From the NCBI GenBank assembly GCA_022578965.1, contig MU400536.1, positions 310,001 to 374,000 of the forward strand: DNA of 64,000 bases, read 5' to 3'. Shown one piece after another: positions 33,627 through 44,557 of this stretch. The stretch is from Xylaria sp. FL1777 (Eukaryota; Ascomycota; Sordariomycetes; Xylariales; Xylariaceae). Under the pieces are notes generated by a model that was not told the DNA's origin, searched no databases, and saw nothing but the letters and a program-made list of their open reading frames with translations. Each line of letters opens with the position of its first letter. Within the stretch, counting starts at the first letter, position 1. The position numbers and the translations under genes are program-made.

Positions 33627-36600
33627 ATGATAAACATGGCGCTACAGTCAGATCCTATTGTCATTCCAGATGATGAAAGCACAGCTTCTGACGAGTCTAC
33701 GGACACTAAAGCAAAGAAATTACTCCCGACCAAGCGGAAACCTACGCATCAGCCGGTCGACTATGATGACTGGAGTGACGAGTCGGATGAACATTACGCG
33801 GTCTTCAAAAAGCGGAGGGCGACTTCAAAGAGGTCCGGCACTTTTAGCGGCAAAGAGAAGGTTTCTGGCAGGGGTAGGCCGTCACGGCAAACTGCCAGTC
33901 ACAAGACCAGGTCGAGGCTGAACGATAGTACTGCTTCGGAAATAGAGCCTGCTCTGCCCACATCAGTCCCTGCTTATTTTCAGAAACGCCGTACGGCTTT
34001 TGACGAGCGTTGCAAGTCTCTTCATGAGGCAGGATTACGACTTCCCCCAGACTACTCAGATGTATTCTTTTCCGATGATGAGAGGCTCGCGGAGCTGGAG
34101 GAGAAGCCGCAGTTCGAGCCAAGCAGTGGAATCAAGCCCTGTCACCCATATAAAGATATAAAGATTGCTGGCGGATTAATACCAGCCTCTCTCGCACAGT
34201 ATCTCCGAGACTATCAAGTCGAGGGAGTACAGTTCTTATACGATCTTTTTGTACATCAGCGAGGTGGAATTCTCGGTGATGACATGGGTCTGGGCAAGAC
34301 GGTTCAAGTTGCTGCGTTCTTAACTGTTGCCTTTGGGAAAACCGGCGACAGTCGCGACGCAAAAAGAATGAGAAAATACAGACGCACCAAAGACGACTGG
34401 TATCCGCGCGTTTTAATCGTATGTCCGGGATCTCTAATTCAGAACTGGAAGAACGAACTTGAGAGATGGGGTTGGTGGGTCATCGACCTTTTCCACGGTC
34501 CCAAGCGTGATGATGTCCTCGGCACTGCCCGGGCCGGTAGACTCGAGGTTATGGTTACGACCTACACGACCTACAAAAACAGTGCAAACGAAGTTAACAT
34601 GGTGCCTTGGGATGTCGTCATCGCCGATGAATGCCATTGCATAAAGGATCCTGCTGCCGGGATTACACGGTCGATGAACCTAGTTAACTCCCTATGTCGA
34701 ATCGGACTAACCGGGACAGCCATACAAAACAACTACGAGGAGTTATGGGCACTGTTAAATTGGACCAACCCTGGCCAGTTCGGTACGCTGCGAGATTGGC
34801 AGCGTATGGTCGCTCAGCCTCTTGCTATCGGGCAGAGTCACGATGCTACCCTGCATCAGTTGAGTAAAGCCCGTACGACGGCCAAAAAATTACGAGATAA
34901 CCTTCTGCCCAAATTTTTCCTGCGTCGTCTAAAAAGTTTGATCGCAGACCAATTACCGAAGAAGACCGACAAAGTCGTCTTTTGTCCTCTCTCAGATTTG
35001 CAGCGGGAGGCTTATGAAAATGTTCTCGCCAGTCCAACCGCCCAGTTTGTTCTGACGTCTTTTGATCAGTGCCTGTGCGGTTCAGGCAACACAAGGGGCC
35101 ACTGTTGCTATACCGTGAACGCTGACGGCGAAAAATGGCAAGCGCTTACCTTTCCTCTTATTATATCGCTACAGAAACTGGCCAATCACTTCAATCTTCT
35201 TATGCCACGAACTGCCGATGTCCCCGACAAGTACCGAAGGGAGCTTCGAATTCTTCAGGCCGCTGCGCCAAGAGACTGGGAAACCCATTATGCTAGCCGA
35301 GACTCTATTCTCAGCCTCTCTAATCCTGAATATTGTGGGAAATGGAAAGTCCTCAAAAAACTGCTCGAGTTCTGGCATAAGAATGGCGACAAAGTTTTGG
35401 TTTTCTCTCATAGCGTAAGATTACTGAATATCTTACAGCAACTCTTCAATAAAACCCTGTACAATGTCAGCTATTTAGACGGCTCCATGTCATATGAGGA
35501 CCGTCAGGCAGCCGTCGACGACTTCAATTGCGACCCAAATCAGTTCGTCTTTCTCATATCAACGAAGGCAGGTGGTGTTGGTCTTAACATCACCTCGGCT
35601 AACAAGGTCGTTATCATGGATCCTCACTGGAATCCAAGCTACGATCTACAGGCACAAGATCGTGCATATCGAATTGGTCAAGTACGTGATGTTGACGTCT
35701 ATCGTTTGATATCCGTGGGGACAATTGAAGAGATTACATACGCACGGCAGATCTACAAACAGCAACAGGCTAATATCGGGTATAACGCCTCGAATGAACG
35801 CCGCTATTTCAAGGGTGTCCAACATCAGAGCAAGGGCGAGCTATTCGGCATACAAAACTTGTTGACCTATAACGGCGATGAAGGCGTTCTTCGCCATATC
35901 GTAAACAAGACGAATGTGGCGGAAGCTAGGGCAGGCGTCAAGATGATTGATATCGACATGAACAAGGTAGTCCAGGATACGGAAGATAATCTTCCCATCA
36001 AGAAAGAAGGCGGAGCCGATGATGAGTCTGGGGGTCTAAAGCAGCTATCTACGATGCTTACCGCTCCTAGCAACAAACGCGGTATCATACAGCATCCCAG
36101 GGTGGCTAACAAGACTAAGAGCGATCCGATACAAGCCATCCTAGCTGGTGAGGGCGTTGAATATACACATGAGAACTCAGAAGTGATTGGATCATCCAAA
36201 GTAGAGAACGAGCTTTCCCGATGGGCCGAGAAGGTTACAGATCCAGAGGGCGGTCTCTCTGGTCTAGCTCTGTTCTTGGATAGTCAACAAGACCAGTCAC
36301 TCAATAAACCCAAGTTCTTTCATTTCGAGTTCAACCCCCCCGAGGATGTTATGCAACGGCAATTCTGTACTATGGCCAAAGAACTCGGCTTTACCAACCC
36401 TACGGAATTCGCTTTCGCCGTTGAGGGCATGACACAAGAGCAACGAAGAAATTGCCTCGATTCGTTCTACAAAACCCGTGCCGAACAACTAGGGAAAGCT
36501 GAAGGGAATAAACCCAAAGGCAGTGTAAAGACGGAGATTGATACCAAGGAATTTGTGAAGGCGGAGATGGACCTTGACGACCAGAGTGGTATCACCTGTC

Positions 36601-36803
36601 ACCCAGAGGCTAACACAGAGATGAAAAAGGAAGACCTTATAGGACCAAGTGTCAAAATGGCTACACCTAACATTAAGCGAGAGCCTAGCAACAGTCCTCC
36701 CAACGCACTCACTTCGGTCACATCAAGCCAGGATCAGCCTAAGACGGACAGACGTTCGATCTCAATTTGGTTGTCAGATGATGAGGAGACGGATGAATTA
36801 TGA
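33627..36803 (+). CDS. SNF2-family ATPase, ERCC6L2-like
   Basis: A 1058-residue Swi2/Snf2 ATPase in one exon. The N-terminus is acidic and basic-cluster rich (about residues 1-180). The helicase core starts LRDYQVEGVQFLYDLF. Walker A is GDDMGLGKT (about 217-225). The Walker B box reads ADECHCIKD (about 332), DECH instead of DEAH. Motif III is GLTGTAIQNN. The C-lobe has STKAGGVGLNITSANKVV (about 645) and RAYRIGQVRDVDVYRL (about 680). A cysteine knot-like insertion, CLCGSGNTRGHCCY (about 482), sits between the lobes. The general order fits ERCC6L2/RAD26-like repair ATPases rather than remodellers such as ISWI. The C-terminal 250 residues are disordered with several K.E motifs (VKTEID, IKREPS) that look like SUMO sites. 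Nuclear; a role in DNA repair or transcription is inferred from the family. Confidence 0.9.
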   Translation: MINMALQSDPIVIPDDESTASDESTDTKAKKLLPTKRKPTHQPVDYDDWSDESDEHYAVFKKRRATSKRSGTFSGKEKVSGRGRPSRQTASHKTRSRLNDSTASEIEPALPTSVPAYFQKRRTAFDERCKSLHEAGLRLPPDYSDVFFSDDERLAELEEKPQFEPSSGIKPCHPYKDIKIAGGLIPASLAQYLRDYQVEGVQFLYDLFVHQRGGILGDDMGLGKTVQVAAFLTVAFGKTGDSRDAKRMRKYRRTKDDWYPRVLIVCPGSLIQNWKNELERWGWWVIDLFHGPKRDDVLGTARAGRLEVMVTTYTTYKNSANEVNMVPWDVVIADECHCIKDPAAGITRSMNLVNSLCRIGLTGTAIQNNYEELWALLNWTNPGQFGTLRDWQRMVAQPLAIGQSHDATLHQLSKARTTAKKLRDNLLPKFFLRRLKSLIADQLPKKTDKVVFCPLSDLQREAYENVLASPTAQFVLTSFDQCLCGSGNTRGHCCYTVNADGEKWQALTFPLIISLQKLANHFNLLMPRTADVPDKYRRELRILQAAAPRDWETHYASRDSILSLSNPEYCGKWKVLKKLLEFWHKNGDKVLVFSHSVRLLNILQQLFNKTLYNVSYLDGSMSYEDRQAAVDDFNCDPNQFVFLISTKAGGVGLNITSANKVVIMDPHWNPSYDLQAQDRAYRIGQVRDVDVYRLISVGTIEEITYARQIYKQQQANIGYNASNERRYFKGVQHQSKGELFGIQNLLTYNGDEGVLRHIVNKTNVAEARAGVKMIDIDMNKVVQDTEDNLPIKKEGGADDESGGLKQLSTMLTAPSNKRGIIQHPRVANKTKSDPIQAILAGEGVEYTHENSEVIGSSKVENELSRWAEKVTDPEGGLSGLALFLDSQQDQSLNKPKFFHFEFNPPEDVMQRQFCTMAKELGFTNPTEFAFAVEGMTQEQRRNCLDSFYKTRAEQLGKAEGNKPKGSVKTEIDTKEFVKAEMDLDDQSGITCHPEANTEMKKEDLIGPSVKMATPNIKREPSNSPPNALTSVTSSQDQPKTDRRSISIWLSDDEETDEL

Positions 36804-38833
36804 TGAATTCTTATGATGTCCCTCGTCCTGGGCCAAGTTGAAATGTTTAGGATGCTTTAGAGGATGTAATTTGGCGTCTACAGTAGATGACGGGCCTCGT
36901 GGCCGGTCCTATTTAGGGTTATTGATCAATTGAGTTTCGATACCCGTATTTCTCATGCGTATGTTGATAAACTAAACATTCAACGCCCCTGGGCCATCTT
37001 TAACGATGTTGAAGCTACGTCAAAAGTAAAACCACTGGGCTGTACTGGGCTTGACGATCACGTAAAGATAACTGCATGGTCTCCTTGGCTCCTGACGCAT
37101 CACCGCCTTTTCCTATTCAACTCCAGACATCTTATATAAGTACTTAGTGTTTATGGAGTGGCTGAGACTATGACTCGTACCAGCCTGGCGGATTGGGCGT
37201 GGGATAGGTGATAGAATTGGGATCTCCCTACGTACCATAGCGCCCCAAAATATTGTGGCCGCTAAACTGACGACCTACACTCACAAGGAGGATTGCTTTT
37301 ACTCACTCTGTGACGGACTGGCTGTACCCCTCTCGTGGCCTTCAATCCTGCTCTTAGGGGCCAGGGCTTCACTTCACACCTCTAACGGCTGCTAGCATAC
37401 ACACGTTATTCTCGTAGAAGAACTGGGATGCTACCTCTGCATACTTCCTTTTGGGTATGGGCATATGGTTTAGGCTACGAACGTAGGCTTTCCCGATACG
37501 CTCCGGACCTCCAGCAAGAGAGAGTTCGGGGCTTCCGTACGCTTGGGTTGGTAGCACCCCCTTTTTCTTTTTTCTTGTTTTTCTTTTTTTAAAAAAAATT
37601 TCACACACATGCCTGAAGCAAACAGGAAACAAACAAATCAACACCTAGGTGAGGCTAGGACAGCCACATCAGACTAGTATACGTATATAGGCTACACGGT
37701 GGAATGCTGAAGGTGAGACAAGGTTGGACTCATATGACGTAACACGATAGAATAGTAAATTTGTACTAGAGAAGCATCAGTAGTAGGTGCCTTCATTGGT
37801 ATGCGTCCCATCTCCTATCATGCCACGGCAAATTTCGGGAAGAAGCTGGGTAACTGATTACGCATTAATAGGTACCTAGTTAGATTTAGTTCGCTTATTT
37901 TCTAGTATCGGTATAGGTACTACGGGTGATAGCATGTGAACGTGAATACAGTTACTTCCACTTACATCGTACCTAGGTGTTCATACAATATATTTATACG
38001 ATAGACATGAAGAGGCGGTTCAAGCTGCTCCTCTAGGGTTGTACACTACTCAAAACTGCCTAGAATCATCTCGGCCAAGACGCTGTCTCGACGACGTCCT
38101 ATTATGTAGCTGCCCGGGTAGTGATCGTAATGTTACGCACGCTTTTTATATTGACACTGTTTAGGGGTTATTCCTGCCCAAGGTATGTAAGTACCGAGTG
38201 ACCAATCAATGACATTTCTAGTGTTCGTCTCGATCAGGAGGTAGGAGCGTAGCACTAAACAATAGACGACGGGCAACACCTGAAGCAGCTGCATGTTGCC
38301 GCTACCCAGATACTCACCGAGCTCTGTGTTTGCCTGCCTAGGCTGTCTTGTACACCACATCTGATCTGGATCTAGGTACCTTGTACGAGGCACCTAACCT
38401 TGTTAGTCAAGCAAAGCAAACATTCCTCGCCTTTCCCCCATCGTCATCGTCATCGCCATCACCATCGCCGCCATTACACGTTCGTTTCAAGAGGTAGGAT
38501 ACAGATAACGGCTCTCATTTAGCCTCCTTGACCACTCGCTTATACCACTTTTACTGGGTTTGCTGCCGTGGTGCTCCATTGGCACCCAGGATATTTAATT
38601 TTTCCAAATCCTCTCTCATCTCTTGCCTCGAATCCTCCTGGACGCAGTCCCGTTCGACTGCCAAGCCACTGTCCCTATTCACGTCGTACCGACTTACCTG
38701 AGGAAGTAACGCTTCGTCACCCGGATTATTCTGCCTTGTCTCCTTTACCTACTGCCTTGGACTCGTCTGGGTTCATACTGTATTTTCTTGTCATTTTGGT
38801 GTTCCTCGAGAACGCGCTCTGCCCCTCTCCGAC
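36804..38833. other. 2 kb intergenic, low-complexity tract and leader
   Basis: Includes a T- and A-rich tract at 37561-37600, ATAGGTACCTAGTTAG near 37869, CGTACCTAGGTGTT near 37969 and CTAGGTACCTTG near 38373. From about 38430 the strand becomes C/T-rich (CATCGTCATCGTCATCGCC), the likely 5' leader of the secreted-protein gene at 38834. No gene is supported. Confidence 0.45.
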
Positions 38834-40117
38834 ATGAAGTTATTCATCATACCGTTTTTGAGCGGTATGGCGACTGGTGCTAGTACCGCTGTTAATCCGC
38901 GGCAGTTGGACGATTCCTGTTGCTTTGGCCTTAGTTCCGTTGGTTTCGTTAGCGAGGAAGTCAAGGAGGACCATTTGGGCGACCTGAGTCTTGGTGGTCC
39001 CTTTCAACAAGGCGGATTCTGTTTCGACAGGTCAACAAAGACCATCAAAGATATTCTAAATCACAACTGTTTCATGAGGGCCCCAACTCAACAATTCCAA
39101 TGCTACGCAGGAATTGTTGGCGCCACAGCATTTGAAATCTTGCTAAATCCCCTAGATGGCAAGTGGTATCTCGCCTACGACCGTGGCCCGGGCACTTACT
39201 ACGCTTGTCCTATTGGAACTGGTGACGATAAATACTACGACATCTTCTCAGACTCAAAGCCTGATACGACTGGTTGTACCGTGATTGCTCTGACGGTTTA
39301 CGACTCGACAGCGGGTTGTCCCTTTAGCCGCAATGACACAGTGACTACCCAAACGTCAAGTGTTGGACAGGTCAAAACCAGGAACCTGTCTAGTCAACTC
39401 CGCGAACCACAATCGTCTACGAAGACATCCCTGACTTCTACCATGTCCGGTTATAGGCAAGTACCGGGCGCCGGGTTATGGTCAAGCACGTCTCCAAGTG
39501 CAAGCGCAAGCAACACGGCTATGATGAAGGTTGGCTCAGCCACGGCATCACAAAACGTCGAATCGTCCCAGACCTGCTCAATCTCTCCATCTGCTCCATC
39601 AATTGCCCCCATCAAATTGGGTTCGCCTGATGAGTCAGCTCCAGACGGCATTAAAGACAGCTTGGCTGAGGCGTCCATCACTTCTCACAATAACACAATC
39701 TTCCTATATAGCATCCCTAGCTCATTTCTCCCTTCTGTATCAGACGTGAATATGCCTCTCTGCGCTTTGCAGTTCCGTATGCCGGCCTGTACAGAGCTTC
39801 CTAAGGGCTATCCATGCTACAGTTTTAGTGGACTGGAACAAGAGTTCCTCACAAATTCTGGCATGAACTTTGATCTTATCCTCGACGATGGCAAGGCGAC
39901 CTGGAACGGAACTGCGCTGCAGCAGGTCTTCCCCGGAGAGACCACAATCTTAGGCACGTTCGAATGCGGGACACCAGAGGGCTCTTACAGCGCGCGAAAA
40001 ATGAGCTGGAATGTAAGCAGCGTCCGTGATTTTAGTCTCGAGTTCCTCCACGCTGGTGTGGGTAGCGGTGCTGAATTTGAAGATGGGATTGGTGCTTGGA
40101 TTGTACCTTGCCAATAA
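38834..40117 (+). CDS. secreted Cys-containing cell-surface protein
   Basis: A 427-residue protein I cannot assign to a named family. An N-terminal signal peptide (MKLFIIPFLSGMATGASTA) is followed by NPRQLDDSCC. The first domain (about 25-160) has paired cysteines (CCFGL, FCFDR, NCFMR, QCYAG, YACPIG, GCTVI, GCPF) and resembles fungal surface proteins with repeats of the form QxGFCFD..TIKD. A Ser/Thr-rich linker (about 170-270) probably carries O-glycans. The second globular region (about 300-427) has CALQFRMPACTEL, GYPCYSF and GTFECGTPEGSYSARKM and ends AWIVPCQ. N-glycosylation sequons are seen (NDT, NNT, NGT, NVS). There is no GPI signal, so it is probably released or wall-associated. Single exon. 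Confidence 0.75.
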   Translation: MKLFIIPFLSGMATGASTAVNPRQLDDSCCFGLSSVGFVSEEVKEDHLGDLSLGGPFQQGGFCFDRSTKTIKDILNHNCFMRAPTQQFQCYAGIVGATAFEILLNPLDGKWYLAYDRGPGTYYACPIGTGDDKYYDIFSDSKPDTTGCTVIALTVYDSTAGCPFSRNDTVTTQTSSVGQVKTRNLSSQLREPQSSTKTSLTSTMSGYRQVPGAGLWSSTSPSASASNTAMMKVGSATASQNVESSQTCSISPSAPSIAPIKLGSPDESAPDGIKDSLAEASITSHNNTIFLYSIPSSFLPSVSDVNMPLCALQFRMPACTELPKGYPCYSFSGLEQEFLTNSGMNFDLILDDGKATWNGTALQQVFPGETTILGTFECGTPEGSYSARKMSWNVSSVRDFSLEFLHAGVGSGAEFEDGIGAWIVPCQ

Positions 40118-41347
40118 TCGCCATTTCGACTATACCCTTCACCTGTCGACCAAACTCTTGGCATAGGGGGTCTCAGGGCTCGACTATGATTACTCGGCTT
40201 GGTTTCTATGTGTTTATTGACGTGGACGATCCACAATTGGTATACATTCATTCTTCCTAGACGATAAAGTAATGGGGAGTAATGACATGGAGACATAATG
40301 CTATAGGAACGCTAGATGTATTCTCACCTTGTGCTCACTCGGGCACGGCTCGGGGCGGGATATGCTTAAACATCGTATGTACTCCTATAGATGACGAATA
40401 TTAATCAAGTCTTTCCTGACGCATAGTATATCCGATAGAATGGGACCGAGATCCGACGTAGTGGAAGGGAAGAGACTGTCGGGCCAGTTAACCACACATG
40501 TGACATGCTCCGAGAGCCGGGTAAGCCATATTATGAGGGTGCCGGGTTCTCGGGGCGAACCGTGGCCTTTCTATCTGATACAGAACTGTGTGTATGGATA
40601 CGATCGTAGGCGTTATGAGTTCTCAGCCGCTTGTGCCGAAAATATGCATGTAGCCAATCTAACACATTAACACATCAGCTCAGACACCGCTCGATACAGA
40701 TCTCATTCCGATTCATAGGAACACATTAGAGCGCTGCCATAAATTCTGGACTATGGTATCTATTATGAACTAGAACGACGTGGGATAACGGGCCAACAAT
40801 ATTGAGCTCTTCCAGCTAGCTACGGGGGATTGTCGATGCTGGGATACCATTTGGGGATCTAGCAAAGCACGTCAGGCTGAGCACAAATGTCACAATCCCT
40901 TCTTCCCCGCAGCCACCACGCGCACCCTACAATCGAAACGTGCCATAGTTGCATGTGGAAGAGCGATAACGCGGGGCGATCTGAATGCAGATATCCAATC
41001 CTCGCCGGGTTGGCGTTATCATCGCGGGGGATGGCGTGAGATGTACGATGCTTGCGTCATATTGCCATGCACCCGGCGAGGGGCGCTGGCGCGCCTATCT
41101 CGGACCAGAACCGCGGGAGACGATGTCTCGTTGCGACGCGAATCCGCTCCTCGTGGCGCATAAGAAGGGGAGTTCGTGTCGCACAGATGCTGCAGTTACG
41201 GACTGATTGGTATCCCCGAATTGCGCAGAGGAGCTCTTGGACATCAAAAGCAATTTCAGCCATCAATATCCCGCTTCTCTTCCGAACGTTAGCTTGGAAG
41301 GTTTCACTTGTCTGGAATATACAACTCGGGCATAATAGTAGCATACA
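40118..41347. other. intergenic, nothing recognised
   Basis: Between the secreted-protein gene and the dioxygenase. The last 450 bases are more G+C-rich than the flank. Several short frames overlap in different phases without protein-like features. No RNA or repeat was identified. Confidence 0.4.
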
Positions 41348-42923
41348 ATGGCGCCCTCCGTAGCTGAGACTATCGTCCCAGTCGTCGAGAACCTCAAACA
41401 GAAGGTCGCCCCAGACACCGAGGCGACTCCTGAGAAGGCGCCGGAGCACACCAATGGCGGTGCTGTTGGCAGCTCACCTCTCCCGAAAACAGATGGCCTC
41501 CCGGAGCTTCGGACAGGTCACCGTGAGCCCTTGAAGCTCAGCGGCGCCCTCGAGCAGTTCAAATACTTCGACGCTACGCCCGTCATCGGCCGAGAGTTCA
41601 TTGATGTGGACTTGGCAGAATGGTTGCGCGCCCCGAACTCAGACGAATTGCTACGGGACCTGGCTATTACGAGTAAGGCAGCTCTGATTGATCCTGTTGC
41701 TCCCCATTTATATACCCTTTTAGATGCACCGTCCTTGATCGACGGGTTCTAGTAGTACTACAGCATGCTCTAAGGACCTATCCAATGAACACTCTCTTCT
41801 ATATAATGCTACAGCAGTGTTCTCTCGCTAAGTTTCCTTGACTACCAGTCTCGCGCCGCGGCGTGGTCTTCTTCCGAAAGCAGGACAACATCACGAACGA
41901 CCTCCAGAAGGAGCTAGTGCAGCGACTAGGCCAGCTCTCGGGCAAGCCCGCGACGTCGGGCCTGCACATACATCCCGTCATCAATGCCTCGCGTGACCGC
42001 GGCGGAAAGGACCACGAGATCAGCGTCATCTCGTCGGTGCAGAACCGCAAGCTATACAGCAAATTCCGCCAGCAGCAGAGCGCCTGGAACAAGCCCCAGA
42101 CCCGCCGTCTCGAGTGGCACTCTGACATCACCTTCGAGCCCGTATGCGCCTCATGGATCCTTCTTTTCATGTGTAGATAAATCACTAACGTCCTATTTCA
42201 AGGTTCCTAGCGATTACGCACTGTTACGCCTCGTAGAGCTTCCTAAAACTGGCGGTGGTGAGTTTGGGTTTCCACTTCAATCAGTTTGACCTTGTCTGGA
42301 TCATCCCCAGCAAGGACATCATGAATCAGATTCTCTGTAGAGGACGTTGAGGTTGCTAACGCACATATCTCTTGCAAACAGACACCCTCTGGGCGTCGGG
42401 CTACGAGGTCTACGACCGGCTGTCGCCGCCGGTGCAGAAGTTCCTAGAGGGACTGACGTCGCACTGCGCGCAGCCGGCCTTCAACGAGTCGGCGGCGTTC
42501 AACGGGTTCGAGATCTACGCGGGGGAGCGCGGGGCGCCGGAGAACGTGGGGGAGAGCCTCGAGGCGCGGCACCCGGTGATCCGCACGAACCCCGTCACGG
42601 GGTGGAAGAGCGTCTTCGCCGTGGGCAACCACGTGCAGCGCATCGAGGGCCTCACCGACGACGAGTCGCGCCACTTCCTCGCCTGGTTCGTCGACCTCGT
42701 CGTCCAGAACCACGACCTCCAGGTCCGCAACCGCTGGCAGAACGTCAACGACCTCGCCATCTGGGACAATAGGTCCGTCTACCACGCCGCCACCCCGGAC
42801 TACCAGGAGGCCTTCGGCGAGCGCGAGGGCTCCAGGGCCGTCAGTCTTGGCGAGAGGCCTTATTTCGACCCCCTCAGCACGGGCAGGAAGGAGGCCTTGG
42901 CTAAGGAGGGGGCGCTGTTATAA
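41348..42923 (+). CDS. TauD/TfdA family 2-oxoglutarate dioxygenase
   Basis: Non-heme Fe(II)/2-oxoglutarate oxygenase, probably sulfonate- or taurine-type, 404 residues. Four exons: 41348-41672, 41849-42141, 42203-42257 and 42382-42923. The introns are 176, 61 and 124 bases (phases 1, 0, 1). Exon 1 ends DLAIT; exon 2 continues ISRRGVVFFRKQDN, LGQLSGKPATSGLHIHP and RRLEWHSDITFEP (iron ligands about H199 and D201). Exon 3 is VPSDYALLRLVELPKTGG and exon 4 opens DTLWASGYEVYDRLSPPVQ. The distal iron ligand is in NRSVYHAATPD (about H359) and the 2-oxoglutarate-binding Arg in EGSRAV (about R376). The order matches fungal alpha-ketoglutarate-dependent taurine dioxygenase-like proteins. The substrate is unproven. 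Exon 4 is much richer in G+C at third positions than exons 1-3. Confidence 0.93.
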
Positions 42924-44557
42924 GATGTAGATGTATGAAGAGGGGGGGGGGGGGACAGAGACGTAACTTATGTATGGGTAAATTGAACATATGCATATTT
43001 TGTTCTGTTGATAAACGCCCGTCGTAGGTGTCTGCTTCTGGCCGTGGTCTACTTGTAGCTATCTATCTATTTTCTTCACCTTGTCTTATTGTTCCTTAGT
43101 ACAAGTCTAGGATCTACGCCGCGCAGTAAATTGAGGACGAATTCAAGTGCGTTTATCACTTCCGAGCTTGCTTTGAATATCTATGATAATCATTATCTGA
43201 GATAGTAAGTGAGGTAAAGGGGCAATGCAGCCTTGAAATCGGGATTCCTATATAGTAAAGTAGACTGACTCTACTTATACTGATGAGAACCGCAATACCC
43301 TGTTGGAATATTTACAACTGATTGCATTGTCATTGCAGACCTTCTTTTGCTTTTGTCGGATATTGCCGAGTAAGTCTACCACCTATGTCAATATTCAATT
43401 TACCACGTTCTGTACAACCAGCCAGAAACCGCAAGAAATCAAGGAATATCGAATCGATCTGAACGCAATATCTCGGGTATTAGCGGTAGACGTTTCTGTG
43501 GCTGGTGTGGAGGACGCATATGATGCATCACCGTCGGCTAGAGTTTTACTCTTTGGCGTTTATGGCGGGCCACACAGTGGTTTTTTTTTTTTTTTTTTTT
43601 TAAAATAGCTTACAGACTGAGTAAGCTACCTATGTATTTCACGATCTCGTAACTAGCTTTCTGAGTTTGCGCTCTTTCTTTTCCCCTTCCTCATTGGAAG
43701 GACCGATTTACTTTTGCTCACGAGCAACCTAGACTAGTCAAACATACCTACACGGAAGGGGGCGTAGCGGGTAACGGCTTGGTAAACGAGTCCAATTCTA
43801 TAAATAGCATATATTCCACCTATCGTATGGCTCGAGAGTTCTCACCTTCGCATTGTTGTCGTGTTAATAGTGCGAGGATCCAACAATGTCTTTTAGCTTC
43901 AAGGCGAGGTCACTCACACTACATGTACTCGCCTGCGTTGGTATAATACGGAATACGCGGGGGAGAGAAAAGAGAAACAATGTACAGTACAATAGATTAG
44001 AAATAATAAATCATACTGCCGGTATACTACCCCTAGGTTCAGATAATCACAGAACCCAAAACACGGATGGCAAACTGTGTCGGTCTCACTGTTGGGACGA
44101 AGTTCCTCAAGTGAGTCCTCGCTCATACCTCTTAACCTCTATTTTCTGAGGTATTGAGTAGATTACACTGGCAAAATGCTTACGAATAAGAGATATCTGA
44201 CGAAATTGATTACATTGATCTTGTGATTATATATGACCTTTGTATGTAATTATGTTATAACTCTCAACATCCTTTATCATGATGTGCGAATAATAATAAA
44301 TAGTCATCCCCGAAAGTCGAGATTTCGAGCAGAGACTATCAAACCGATCGATGGAGCCAATTCCACATCCAGCTGTGGTATTCCCATGTAGCGATCACTG
44401 ACCGAGCATATTTGTGCAAACCATTCTAATGACCCGATCATTACCATTCCAACGCCAAAGCCAAGGGCATTTTTATTCGCCTTCCCTCATCCTTAACCCC
44501 AAAACTTCTTGTTGTGAGTGTGTTAAATGAAGGGCTGCGGTATGCCTATACGCCAAC
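42924..44557. other. intergenic with homopolymer tracts
   Basis: Contains a run of 13 G (42942-42954) just after the dioxygenase stop and a run of 21 T (43581-43601). The remainder is AT-rich. Small open frames at 43303-43608 and 43886-44149 look random. No gene is supported. Confidence 0.5.

Noticed and set aside
38568..38837. 89-codon frame ending over the start of the secreted-protein gene
   Set aside because: It begins in a C/T-rich leader and overlaps the real signal-peptide start in another frame.
42942..42954. 13-G run after the dioxygenase stop as a functional element
   Set aside because: Homopolymers also occur elsewhere (43581-43601 T, 50222-50235 G). Without isolate data it is just a mutable tract.
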